A DNA stretch of 64,000 nt, taken from assembly GCA_045545235.1 (NCBI GenBank), contig JAZQAN010000065.1, positions 1 through 64,000 on the forward strand, in the 5' to 3' direction. The position numbers were made by a program, and so were the translations under genes. Under the pieces are notes generated by a model, which searched no databases, was not told where the DNA came from, and saw nothing but the letters and a program-made list of their open reading frames with translations. The DNA is from CAZNKU01 sp045545235. GTDB taxonomy: Bacteria > Bacillota > Clostridia > Monoglobales > Firm-18. Positions 7,810-14,441 of this stretch are shown piece after piece. Position 1 is the first letter of the stretch; the number at the start of each line of letters is the position of its first letter.

Positions 7810-8613
7810 ATGAATAAAACGAAGGTGGCAATATACAATTGTTTTATACCATACAATCAAGAACTAGCTAAAGAGTCTAGACAAAAACTTGAAGCTATAA
7901 AGGAAGAAATTACAGAAAAAACAACTGATGAGGTAATTGGCATATTTGAGGATGCTAGACCTGCGTCAACAGAATTAAGATTCAGACCAGAGCTGCAAAA
8001 ACTACTGAAAATGGCTGAAAGAAAAGAAATCAATGAGATAGTAGTTCCGAGAGTAAGGCAACTAAGTACAAGTGTAAGAAATATGATTAACATCATAAGA
8101 CAATTCGAAAAGCATGGGGTTATAATAAAGTGTCTTGAAGAGGGAATGAACAGCCGCTCAGTACATACAAAAACCGCACTGCAGATAATGGCTCTTGGTA
8201 CACAGTTTTCGGCAGAACCACAGGATGATAGAGTAAAGAATGTGGTTCTTTATTACGGATACGAAACTTGTTGCCCTGATTGTGAAACAAAACACTTTAA
8301 TAGAATTGAAGAGTGCGAAAAAGCAATTAGGGCGGATAAATCATTAAACCTAGTATACACATACACAGATATCGGCATCGAAGAAGAAGCGATTATGGAG
8401 CGTGGCGGAATAATAGAAATGATGAACGATATAAAGGAAGAAAGTATCGATATGGTATATGCTCACTCATTAGAAAGCTTCGCCTCCCAAACACATGACT
8501 TCATCACAATATGCAAAGAACTCGAAAAATACGGAGTTGGAGTAAAGGTCATGGAAATAGATCTTACAATGCAATGTGATGAAGAAACAGACTTTGGAAT
8601 AACAATGATGTGA
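7810..8613 (+). CDS. Tandem pseudo-resolvase protein (two dead catalytic domains)
   Basis: This 267-residue protein looks like two resolvase-type domains in a row. Domain 1 (about 5-138) begins KVAIYNCFIP where active enzymes read AYxRVSS, so the catalytic arginine and serine are Cys11 and Ile13; its VRQLST (82-87) replaces SRFAR. Domain 2 (about 145-255) has AHSLESFASQTHD (218-230) in place of KSVSRFARNTLD, so both arginines are serines, and keeps the YGVGVKV strand. A cluster TCCPDCET (153-160) sits between the two. No recombinase or zinc-ribbon domain is present. It follows the 7395 gene by 13 bases with GTGGAGG before the ATG, so it is probably co-expressed with the recombinases. The fold assignment is by eye; the loss of catalytic residues follows if the alignment is right. 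Confidence 0.65.
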   Translation: MNKTKVAIYNCFIPYNQELAKESRQKLEAIKEEITEKTTDEVIGIFEDARPASTELRFRPELQKLLKMAERKEINEIVVPRVRQLSTSVRNMINIIRQFEKHGVIIKCLEEGMNSRSVHTKTALQIMALGTQFSAEPQDDRVKNVVLYYGYETCCPDCETKHFNRIEECEKAIRADKSLNLVYTYTDIGIEEEAIMERGGIIEMMNDIKEESIDMVYAHSLESFASQTHDFITICKELEKYGVGVKVMEIDLTMQCDEETDFGITMM

Positions 8614-8630
8614 TAAGGGGTAGATGTAAA

Positions 8631-8837
8631 GTGTGGAATTATTATGAGATTATTGTAATATATGACAAGGATTGCGGTGAAGTAATAGTGTTCCACACTG
8701 ACGCAATCATGAATGACTCAAACGATATCGTCTCTCAGGCGATATCGCTAGGGTTGTTTGAGGAAAGATATAGAGAAAAAGTTAGGTGGGCAAGAGCAGT
8801 ATCTGACTATGAATATGAGCACATAAAAGATCGTTAA
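8631..8837 (+). CDS. Small hypothetical protein of the recombinase operon
   Basis: A 68-residue product of unknown family, predicted as a short beta-alpha protein (WNYYEIIVIYDKDCGEVIVFH then acidic and helical). A GTG at 8631 is chosen as start because AGGGGTAG lies eight bases upstream; a GTG at 8610 in the same frame overlaps the preceding stop but has no good ribosome-binding site. It is the last gene before a terminator, so it appears to close the recombinase operon. Confidence 0.5.
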   Translation: MWNYYEIIVIYDKDCGEVIVFHTDAIMNDSNDIVSQAISLGLFEERYREKVRWARAVSDYEYEHIKDR

Positions 8838-8838
8838 G

Positions 8839-8858
8839 CAGCCGAAGGGCTGTTTTTT
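8839..8858 (+). terminator. Intrinsic terminator of the recombinase operon
   Basis: CAGCC and GGCTG form a compact stem with a GAAG loop followed by six T, one base after the 8837 stop codon. Confidence 0.75.
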
Positions 8859-8878
8859 ATTTTGAGAGGAGAAAGCTT

Positions 8879-9637
8879 ATGGATGCTATAGAAAGAATAC
8901 TCAATGCAAAGACGATTCCTGGATTGAGTCGTGCTGTGCAAAACTTTTGGTATGAATACGGAGAAAGATACGGCGATGACATTCTTCTTATACTGCAGGA
9001 TGAATTAAAAAACAAAAATGATAGCAGTATTCACAGATGGCTATATTCTTACTTACCACAATGCGAAAATGGCGATGAATTTATGGATGCATTAATTGAT
9101 TTCCAAGTAGATTGTGAAGCATTCCATAATATAAACAAAGAAGATACGGTTCAAATAACTGAAACAGAGTTTATAAATGTCGTAGAAGGATTTGGTGATG
9201 CCTGTGAGATAAAGAAATTACTTACAAAGGTATATGATTTAAATGTAATAGAAACCGATAAAGGTGTAGCTAGTCAGGAAACATGCTTTTTAATTATTGG
9301 AAGAACATTAAATATATTTTTGCCACGTGTTCCGGCAGAAACACACAAAGAGAAGTATATTGGTGAAACTATAGGTCTTTTATTGTATGAGATTGAAACA
9401 CATAGATATGGCGCTTTCCGAATGCGCAAAAACTTGGGGCTTAATTCCAAGAAGTTGAAAAAAAGTGAACTCACAACACAAGAACTTTATAAAATTCTCT
9501 TTTATGATGTTTTTTTTGAAGGAGATTATATGAAGAAAATTGGTTTGACGAAAACAGAAATTGCAGAAGTTGAAAATCACCTAAGAGTTGTTGTCGCAAA
9601 CCATGTATTTAGCTATGAACGTGGATATAAATGTTAA
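8879..9637 (+). CDS. Mobile-element protein of unknown function, paralogue A
   Basis: The 252-residue soluble protein is not recognised. It shares spaced motifs with the next gene: RILNAK near the N-terminus, CENGDEFMDAL (about 62-72), TETEF with a following C-x-x-K-x-L pattern, LPRV...KEKYIGETIGLLLY (about 149-170), and a C-terminal helical part. AGAGGAGAAAG precedes the ATG. There is no signal peptide, membrane segment or nucleotide-binding loop. It is predicted largely helical and acidic. Position next to the recombinase operon at the element's end suggests cargo or a regulatory role. Confidence 0.6.
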   Translation: MDAIERILNAKTIPGLSRAVQNFWYEYGERYGDDILLILQDELKNKNDSSIHRWLYSYLPQCENGDEFMDALIDFQVDCEAFHNINKEDTVQITETEFINVVEGFGDACEIKKLLTKVYDLNVIETDKGVASQETCFLIIGRTLNIFLPRVPAETHKEKYIGETIGLLLYEIETHRYGAFRMRKNLGLNSKKLKKSELTTQELYKILFYDVFFEGDYMKKIGLTKTEIAEVENHLRVVVANHVFSYERGYKC

Positions 9638-9658
9638 TTTTAAGGAAGGAGAAAATTA

Positions 9659-10402
9659 ATGAATACGGATAGAATCATAAATGCGAAAGGATTATCTGAA
9701 TTACTCGATGCGATAGACGAGTTCTGCAGGAATTCGTTCATGAGAGACGATGATACAGAATGTATGCAGCTTAAGACTGAAGTGGAAACTGCATCCGAAA
9801 ATGATTATCTTATGCTTTTAGCATCGTATTTTGTTGCATGTGAAGATGGTGAAGAAATCATTGAAGCACTCTACGAGTTTGCAGGGAACTGTAAGGGTTT
9901 TGTAGCTGCAGATGAAGAAATGACACATCAAGTAACTAAGGCTGAATTTGAGACGGTTTTGGACGAGTGTGAAGACAAGTGTGCATTGAGAACCTGTATA
10001 GAGGATAGCTATGCCCTGAAGACCGCAGAAACAGAATGTTACAACATGTATAGAGAGTTCGCATTAAGATTCAAAGAGAATAATATCAATTTGATCCTTC
10101 CAAGAATAGATGTAAATACAGATATAAGAAAGTACATATCAGAAGAATTGGGAACAATTCTTTACGGTGTGCTTAATACAAAGTTAAGTAAGGATATAAT
10201 TGAAGAAGAAATGCATAGGTATATACCGGAAACCAAACAATCAGATAAACCAATCAAACAGCTTTTCAAAGAGTACTTCTATAATGTCGTACTTTATAAA
10301 GATAGGAAACCTGGCATTTATCTTGAGTTTGATGAACATATGAAAAGAGTAATTGTTATGGAATTCTATAAACGGATAATCAGTCGCTACCTTCAACTAT
10401 AA
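9659..10402 (+). CDS. Mobile-element protein of unknown function, paralogue B
   Basis: The 247-residue product is a diverged tandem copy of the preceding gene. Matching blocks in the same order are RIINAKGLSELLDA, CEDGEEIIEAL, TKAEFETV, LPRID...IRKYISEELGTILY and a final helical FKEYFYNVVLY region. AAGGAGG lies ahead of the ATG, 21 bases after the first copy, so both are probably co-transcribed. Two cysteine-containing segments (CEDKCALRTC) are unlike the first copy and may bind a metal, but this is a guess. No known family is recognised. It is the last gene clearly belonging to the element. Confidence 0.6.
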   Translation: MNTDRIINAKGLSELLDAIDEFCRNSFMRDDDTECMQLKTEVETASENDYLMLLASYFVACEDGEEIIEALYEFAGNCKGFVAADEEMTHQVTKAEFETVLDECEDKCALRTCIEDSYALKTAETECYNMYREFALRFKENNINLILPRIDVNTDIRKYISEELGTILYGVLNTKLSKDIIEEEMHRYIPETKQSDKPIKQLFKEYFYNVVLYKDRKPGIYLEFDEHMKRVIVMEFYKRIISRYLQL

Positions 10403-10514
10403 AAAAGCGACATATCCTTTTTCATCATATGCAGTTATAATGATTAGCTTCTCCTTATTTTTTATGGATATTTATTTCAAAGTTTGATCTCCGCTACATA
10501 TTAGAACCCGGCAC
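10403..10514. other. Intergenic stretch, probable right boundary of the element
   Basis: No open frame or hairpin of note is seen here. The recombinase module and its cargo end at 10,402 and chromosomal-type genes begin at 10,853, so the right att junction of the element probably lies in 10,403-10,780. The junction cannot be placed without the left end, which is outside the window. Confidence 0.3.
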
Positions 10515-10543
10515 TTGTGTTTTGTAAAATTCTATGATATAAT
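10515..10543 (+). promoter_or_regulatory. Promoter of a short transcript
   Basis: TTGTGT (10515-10520) and TATAAT (10538-10543) are separated by exactly 17 bases. The only thing downstream before the terminator at 10,673 is about 130 bases with hairpins and a micro-ORF. Confidence 0.55.
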
Positions 10544-10549
10544 AAAAAA

Positions 10550-10704
10550 GTGCTGAGATTTGAACTTTTCATGTTGAAAAAGTTCATGTTTTTTGGCGAA
10601 TGCGGAAGCGATGTGTTCGGAAGTGATTTTTTTCAAAAAATCACCTGCATCTTTATTGTTCTGCTTTGCCAGAAAAAAGACTATTCTTCGGAATAGTCTT
10701 TTTT
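10550..10704 (+). ncRNA. Candidate small RNA or micropeptide transcript
   Basis: A transcript from the promoter at 10515-10543 to the terminator at 10673-10704 would be about 150 nt. It contains TGAACTTTT/AAAAGTTCA (10561-10586) followed by six T, and GTGATTTTTT/AAAAAATCAC (10623-10644). A 36-codon frame (10586-10696, MFFGECGSDVFG...) runs between them and ends inside the terminator, with no ribosome-binding site. The hairpins suggest a structured RNA or a mobile repeat rather than a protein. I have an impression of similar units elsewhere in gut Clostridia, but cannot confirm it. Confidence 0.4.
10673..10704 (+). terminator. Strong intrinsic terminator, possibly bidirectional
   Basis: AAAAAAGACTATTC and GAATAGTCTTTTTT form a perfect 14-bp stem with a TTCG tetraloop, ending in a T run. 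The A run on the other side means it could also act on the minus strand. Confidence 0.85.
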
Positions 10705-10788
10705 AACTAAATAAATCCTTCGATACCTTTTGGTCGTTTCTTTTTCCGGACATTTTTCAAACGTAACATCCTCCCTGTTTTTGATTTA

Positions 10789-10817
10789 TTGACAAAAAAA
10801 TTTTATAATGTTATAAT
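10789..10817 (+). promoter_or_regulatory. Consensus housekeeping promoter for the esterase gene
   Basis: TTGACA (10789-10794) and TATAAT (10812-10817) are both perfect sigma-A hexamers with 17-base spacing, 35 bases before the start at 10,853. A second TATAAT at 10804-10809 overlaps the spacer. Confidence 0.8.
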
Positions 10818-10852
10818 ATTGTCCTATACATATCACCAAAGGAGAATTGAAA

Positions 10853-11878
10853 ATGGAACTGTTGAAAAAATTGCCAATGCCCATTGGAATGACAAAAAAA
10901 GATATTATTGATTTACTTTTAAAAGAAGAATACGGATATCTTCCTGAATTTGCCGAAATTTCCACAGAAAGTGAAATGATACACGAAAATTTCTGTGCCG
11001 GCAAGGCATCATTATATAAAATAACACTTACCTGCAAAACTAAAAATGGTGATTTTTCATTCCCTGTTTATTATACAAAATTATTAGATGTTGAAAACAC
11101 TGTTCCTTGTTTTATACACATAAATTTTCGCGACAATGTACCCGACCGGTATCAGCCAACCGAAGAAATTGTTGATTCGGGATATTCAGTCTTATCATTC
11201 TGCTACACAGATGTAAGCTCAGATGACGGCGACTTTACAAACGGACTTGCAGGCATAATTTATCCCAATGGAAAACGCAAGCCTGATGATTGTGGAAAAA
11301 TCGGCCTTTGGGCATGGGCAGCTATGCGAGTTATGGACTACGCACAGACATTACCCGAACTTAATCACACCCGAATATCGGTATGCGGACATTCGCGACT
11401 TGGAAAAACAGCATTGGTTACAGGTATGCTTGACGAAAGATTTTACTGTGCTTTTTCCAATGATTCAGGCTGTTGCGGTGCGGCACTTTCGCGTGAAGCA
11501 ACAGGAGAAAATATTGCCGTTATAACTGATGTATTTCCATTCTGGTTCTGCGAAAATTATCTTAAATACGCAAATAACGATGACAAATTACCGTTTGACC
11601 AACACTATCTGATTGCGGCAAATTATCCTCACAAGGTATATGTTGCAAGCGCTGAAGGTGATGCGTGGGCAACACCAAAAAACGAATACCTTTCCTGTAT
11701 TGCAGCAAGCAGTTACTATGAAAACCATGATATAAAAGGATTTATTCACCCTGGCAGACTTCCAAAAACCGGCGAACATTTCCACGACGGAAATATCGGG
11801 TACCACATAAGAAAAGGCACTCATTATTTAAGCAGAGAAGACTGGCAAAATTATATTAAATACTTAGAAAAAGAATAA
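10853..11878 (+). CDS. CE15-like glucuronoyl esterase / alpha-beta hydrolase
   Basis: The 341-residue protein has the bacterial CE15 pattern: GHSRLGKTAL with nucleophile Ser181, then SNDSGCCGAALSRE, FPFWFCENY, LPFDQHYLIAA and VYVASAEGDAWA. CE15 enzymes cut esters between 4-O-methyl-glucuronate on xylan and lignin alcohols; the natural substrate here is unknown. A histidine in the C-terminal GEHFHDGNIGYH region probably completes the catalytic site. There is no signal peptide, so it should act in the cytoplasm on small imported esters rather than on polymer, which is unusual for the family. AAAGGAG lies eight bases before the ATG at 10,853; an in-frame TTG at 10,847 is too close to that site. 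Confidence 0.75.
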   Translation: MELLKKLPMPIGMTKKDIIDLLLKEEYGYLPEFAEISTESEMIHENFCAGKASLYKITLTCKTKNGDFSFPVYYTKLLDVENTVPCFIHINFRDNVPDRYQPTEEIVDSGYSVLSFCYTDVSSDDGDFTNGLAGIIYPNGKRKPDDCGKIGLWAWAAMRVMDYAQTLPELNHTRISVCGHSRLGKTALVTGMLDERFYCAFSNDSGCCGAALSREATGENIAVITDVFPFWFCENYLKYANNDDKLPFDQHYLIAANYPHKVYVASAEGDAWATPKNEYLSCIAASSYYENHDIKGFIHPGRLPKTGEHFHDGNIGYHIRKGTHYLSREDWQNYIKYLEKE

Positions 11879-11983
11879 TACTAACAACCTGGTTTAATGA
11901 AATTAAAATTTCACCTTTGAAAACTGAGGTTCGGATTATTCTCTTTCTGCTACCAATACATTAAAATATAAAGGAAGTTGAAA

Positions 11984-13132
11984 ATGAAAGTTACTGTTGC
12001 AATAGATTCATTCAAGGGTAGCCTTTCCTCTCTTCAGGCAGCTAGCGCCGTAAGTGAGGGTATAAAAAGAGTATATAAAGATGCTGAAATAACGTTGTGT
12101 CCAATTGCCGACGGAGGCGAAGGTACTGTTGAGGCAATGTCTTTTATTAATGGCAGCAAAATACAAAAAGTAACTGTTCAAGGACCGCTGAATAAAAAAG
12201 TTGATGCAGAATACGTTATAAACAACAACACTGCAATTATAGAAATGTCTGCAGCAGCAGGCATTACACTTATTGACAAAAAAAATTTAAACCCCCTTAA
12301 CACAACCACATACGGTGTAGGTGAAATAATTGCCGATGCAATAAAAAAAGGATGCCGCAAATTCATAATAGGCATTGGTGGCAGTGCCACAAACGATGGT
12401 GGTACCGGGATGCTTAAAGCATTAGGCTTTAAAATTGCCGACAAAGCTGGTCAGGATGTGGAAAACGGAGCAAAAGGGCTTGAAAACATTTTTTCCATAA
12501 ATGCAGATAATGTTATTCCCGAACTTAAAGACTGTTTTTTTCAAATAGCCTGCGATGTAAAAAATCCACTTTGCGGCACTGATGGTTGTAGCTATGTTTA
12601 CGGGCCTCAAAAAGGGGGAACCCCTGAAATGATTAAGCAAATGGACAAATGGCTTTATAACTACGCACAAATTGCCAAATCTATCAATCCATCAGCAAAT
12701 CCCGAAACAGAAGGTTCAGGTGCCGCAGGCGGCATGGGTTTTGCTTTTTCCGCTTTTTTAAATGCAGAATTAAAACCCGGAATTGAGCTTATTATGAATG
12801 AAATAAACCTTGAAAAACATATTGAAAATTCAGATTTTGTTATAACAGGCGAGGGTAGACTTGACGAACAATCTGCTATGGGTAAAGTCCCCTATGGAGT
12901 AGCAAAGCTTGCAAAAACACACAAAAAACCTGTAATAGCATTTGCAGGGTCGGTTACCGAGGGTGCTAAAAATCTTAATCTATGCGGGATTGATGCATTC
13001 TTCCCTATACTGAAAGGTATATGTACATTGGAAGAAGCTATGAACACAAAAAACGCATACAAAAATCTTGCAGATACATCAGAACAAGCTTTTAATCTAT
13101 TGGCGACCATACAAAGAGACAAAAACATTTAA
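11984..13132 (+). CDS. glxK: Glycerate kinase (GarK/GlxK family)
   Basis: The 382-residue protein has the glycerate 2-kinase pattern: IDSFKGSLSS at the N-terminus, CPIADGGEGT near residue 45, GIGGSATNDGGTGML (about 130-144), and the C-terminal TGEGRLDEQSAMGK. It phosphorylates glycerate with ATP in the cytoplasm and feeds lower glycolysis, often after galactarate, glucarate or glyoxylate breakdown. Length and motifs are complete. The ATG at 11,984 has AAGGAAG upstream; an in-frame TTG six bases earlier is less likely. It follows the esterase by 105 bases, perhaps as one unit, and precedes the repeat-protein genes, which have their own promoters. Confidence 0.88.
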   Translation: MKVTVAIDSFKGSLSSLQAASAVSEGIKRVYKDAEITLCPIADGGEGTVEAMSFINGSKIQKVTVQGPLNKKVDAEYVINNNTAIIEMSAAAGITLIDKKNLNPLNTTTYGVGEIIADAIKKGCRKFIIGIGGSATNDGGTGMLKALGFKIADKAGQDVENGAKGLENIFSINADNVIPELKDCFFQIACDVKNPLCGTDGCSYVYGPQKGGTPEMIKQMDKWLYNYAQIAKSINPSANPETEGSGAAGGMGFAFSAFLNAELKPGIELIMNEINLEKHIENSDFVITGEGRLDEQSAMGKVPYGVAKLAKTHKKPVIAFAGSVTEGAKNLNLCGIDAFFPILKGICTLEEAMNTKNAYKNLADTSEQAFNLLATIQRDKNI

Positions 13133-13139
13133 AAACACA

Positions 13140-13168
13140 TTTACATTCACAAATAAAGGTGCTATAAT
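13140..13168 (+). promoter_or_regulatory. Promoter of the shorter GWY-repeat gene
   Basis: TTTACA (13140-13145) and TATAAT (13163-13168) with a 17-base spacer lie 35 bases before the start codon. The same TTTACA-17-TATAAT form precedes the longer paralogue. Confidence 0.7.
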
Positions 13169-13202
13169 TAATAATATAATATAAAATATGGGAGATGATA
13201 TC

Positions 13203-14069
13203 ATGAAAAAATCAAAAACTCTATTCACCTTAATTTTGTGTGTTGTTATGTGTATCTCAAGTATAAGCGTTTTTGCCGAAAAACTTGTTACACTTTACAC
13301 CGAAGATGGCAGAAGTAAGCCTTTTCCCGAAAGTCAGGTTGAAGCACAGCTTACTGTTGGTTGGTATAGAGAACCCGTTCAAAGACTATATGCAGTAAAC
13401 AAAAGCAAGGTTTTCAAAAAGTCCGAAGTTGCTGCCCAACTTACCGTTGGTTGGTACACATATCCCGTTACAAAACTGTATGCTCTTGACGGCAGAGAAA
13501 AAGTATTTGCAACTTCACAGGTTGCCGCTCAGCGCACTGTGGGATGGTATACACTTAATGAATATGTATTAGCACATGCAGATTATCTGCGAGATACTTC
13601 CGGATATGCTGCTGCCACATACTGGCTTGAAGAAATTTTATCTACATATAACAAATATAACGATACCGTAATGGCTGGTAAAGTAAAATCGAAATTAGAT
13701 ACATTTTGTTTGAACTGGTATGCAAAAAACACGTGGATTCCTCTTGCGATTGCAGAAAGTTATATAACAAAAAATTCAATGGATGTTCCACGAGCTAACC
13801 TGATTGTACGAAATCTTTCAAAGAAAACTATTGATACACTTGAAATTCAATTTACCTGTTATGATGCATCAGGAAATCCAACCGACGACTATCAAACCCT
13901 GGATCGTACAGTTATTGAAGCAAAATATCCTTCACATTTGTCAAATATAGACCCAAGTATGTCTTATGTATTATATATTGATTTATATTCAAATACAAAA
14001 ACAACAAAAATTGGTAACTTCAAGATAAAAAAGATTACCTTTACAGACGGTTCAACCTGGAGCAGATAA
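13203..14069 (+). CDS. Secreted GWY/DGR-repeat protein, three repeats
   Basis: The 288-residue protein starts with a signal peptide (MKKSKTLFTLILCVV then cleavage near VFAEK) and then three repeats of about 30 residues with the form LYxxDGRxKxFxxSQVxAQxxVGWYxxP. After residue 115 comes a helical spacer and a C-terminal beta domain (RANLIVRNLSKKTIDTLEIQFTCYD...KITFTDGSTW) that resembles domains for protein interaction at the cell surface. There is no LPXTG or other wall anchor. The ATG at 13,203 follows GGGAGATG; an ATG at 13,188 lies before that site and was not used. Its paralogue is at 14,442. Function is unknown; surface display or matrix binding is inferred. Confidence 0.7.
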   Translation: MKKSKTLFTLILCVVMCISSISVFAEKLVTLYTEDGRSKPFPESQVEAQLTVGWYREPVQRLYAVNKSKVFKKSEVAAQLTVGWYTYPVTKLYALDGREKVFATSQVAAQRTVGWYTLNEYVLAHADYLRDTSGYAAATYWLEEILSTYNKYNDTVMAGKVKSKLDTFCLNWYAKNTWIPLAIAESYITKNSMDVPRANLIVRNLSKKTIDTLEIQFTCYDASGNPTDDYQTLDRTVIEAKYPSHLSNIDPSMSYVLYIDLYSNTKTTKIGNFKIKKITFTDGSTWSR

Positions 14070-14074
14070 CAAAA

Positions 14075-14094
14075 AGGCGTACATTTGTACGCCT
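14075..14094. repeat. Palindromic repeat copy 1
   Basis: AGGCGTACATTTGTACGCCT forms a tight hairpin just after the first repeat-protein gene. An identical copy lies at 14350-14369. This copy lacks a T run, so it is at most a weak terminator. Confidence 0.7.
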
Positions 14095-14193
14095 CAGACC
14101 GTCGAAAAAGTCGTTCTACCACAAACGACTTAACAATTATGTTTGAATGTAGGGCGAGGGTTTACTCTTGCCGAAAAATAAAAACAACTATAA

Positions 14194-14228
14194 AACCGCA
14201 AGGAAAATATCGAATTTTCCTTGCGGTT
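14194..14228. repeat. 15-bp perfect inverted repeat
   Basis: AACCGCAAGGAAAAT and ATTTTCCTTGCGGTT pair perfectly around five bases. With the hairpins at 14075, 14242/14279 (CAATTTGAA/TTCAAATTG), 14318 and 14349 it makes 14070-14441 a gene-free stretch dominated by palindromes. Confidence 0.7.
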
Positions 14229-14317
14229 ATTTGCTTTTTGCCAATTTGAACTCTACCGTACCCTCGTACGCCGACGAATTCAAATTGACAAAATATACCT
14301 TCCTTTTTCGCAATCTG

Positions 14318-14349
14318 TCAGCGTGTCGATAGGTTTATCGACACGCTGA
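14318..14349. repeat. 14-bp inverted repeat
   Basis: TCAGCGTGTCGATA and TATCGACACGCTGA pair perfectly around GGTT, directly next to the second copy of the palindrome. Confidence 0.65.
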
Positions 14350-14379
14350 AGGCGTACATTTGTACGCCTTTCTTTTTTT
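14349..14379 (+). terminator. Palindromic repeat copy 2 with T run
   Basis: AAGGCGTACA and TGTACGCCTT form a hairpin followed by TCTTTTTTT. This second copy of the 20-base palindrome works as a terminator on the plus strand, just before the promoter of the longer repeat gene. Confidence 0.65.
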
Positions 14380-14383
14380 CTTG

Positions 14384-14412
14384 TTTACAAATAATTACAG
14401 TTGTGTTATAAT
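14384..14412 (+). promoter_or_regulatory. Promoter of the longer GWY-repeat gene
   Basis: TTTACA (14384-14389) and TATAAT (14407-14412) with a 17-base spacer, 30 bases before the start codon. Confidence 0.7.
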
Positions 14413-14441
14413 ATGTAAAAACAACATAAGGAGATGTCATT

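Noticed and set aside
10586..10696. 36-codon micro-ORF as a protein gene
   Set aside because: No ribosome-binding site, starts in a hairpin and ends inside a terminator; a structured RNA is more likely, so it is listed only within that unit.
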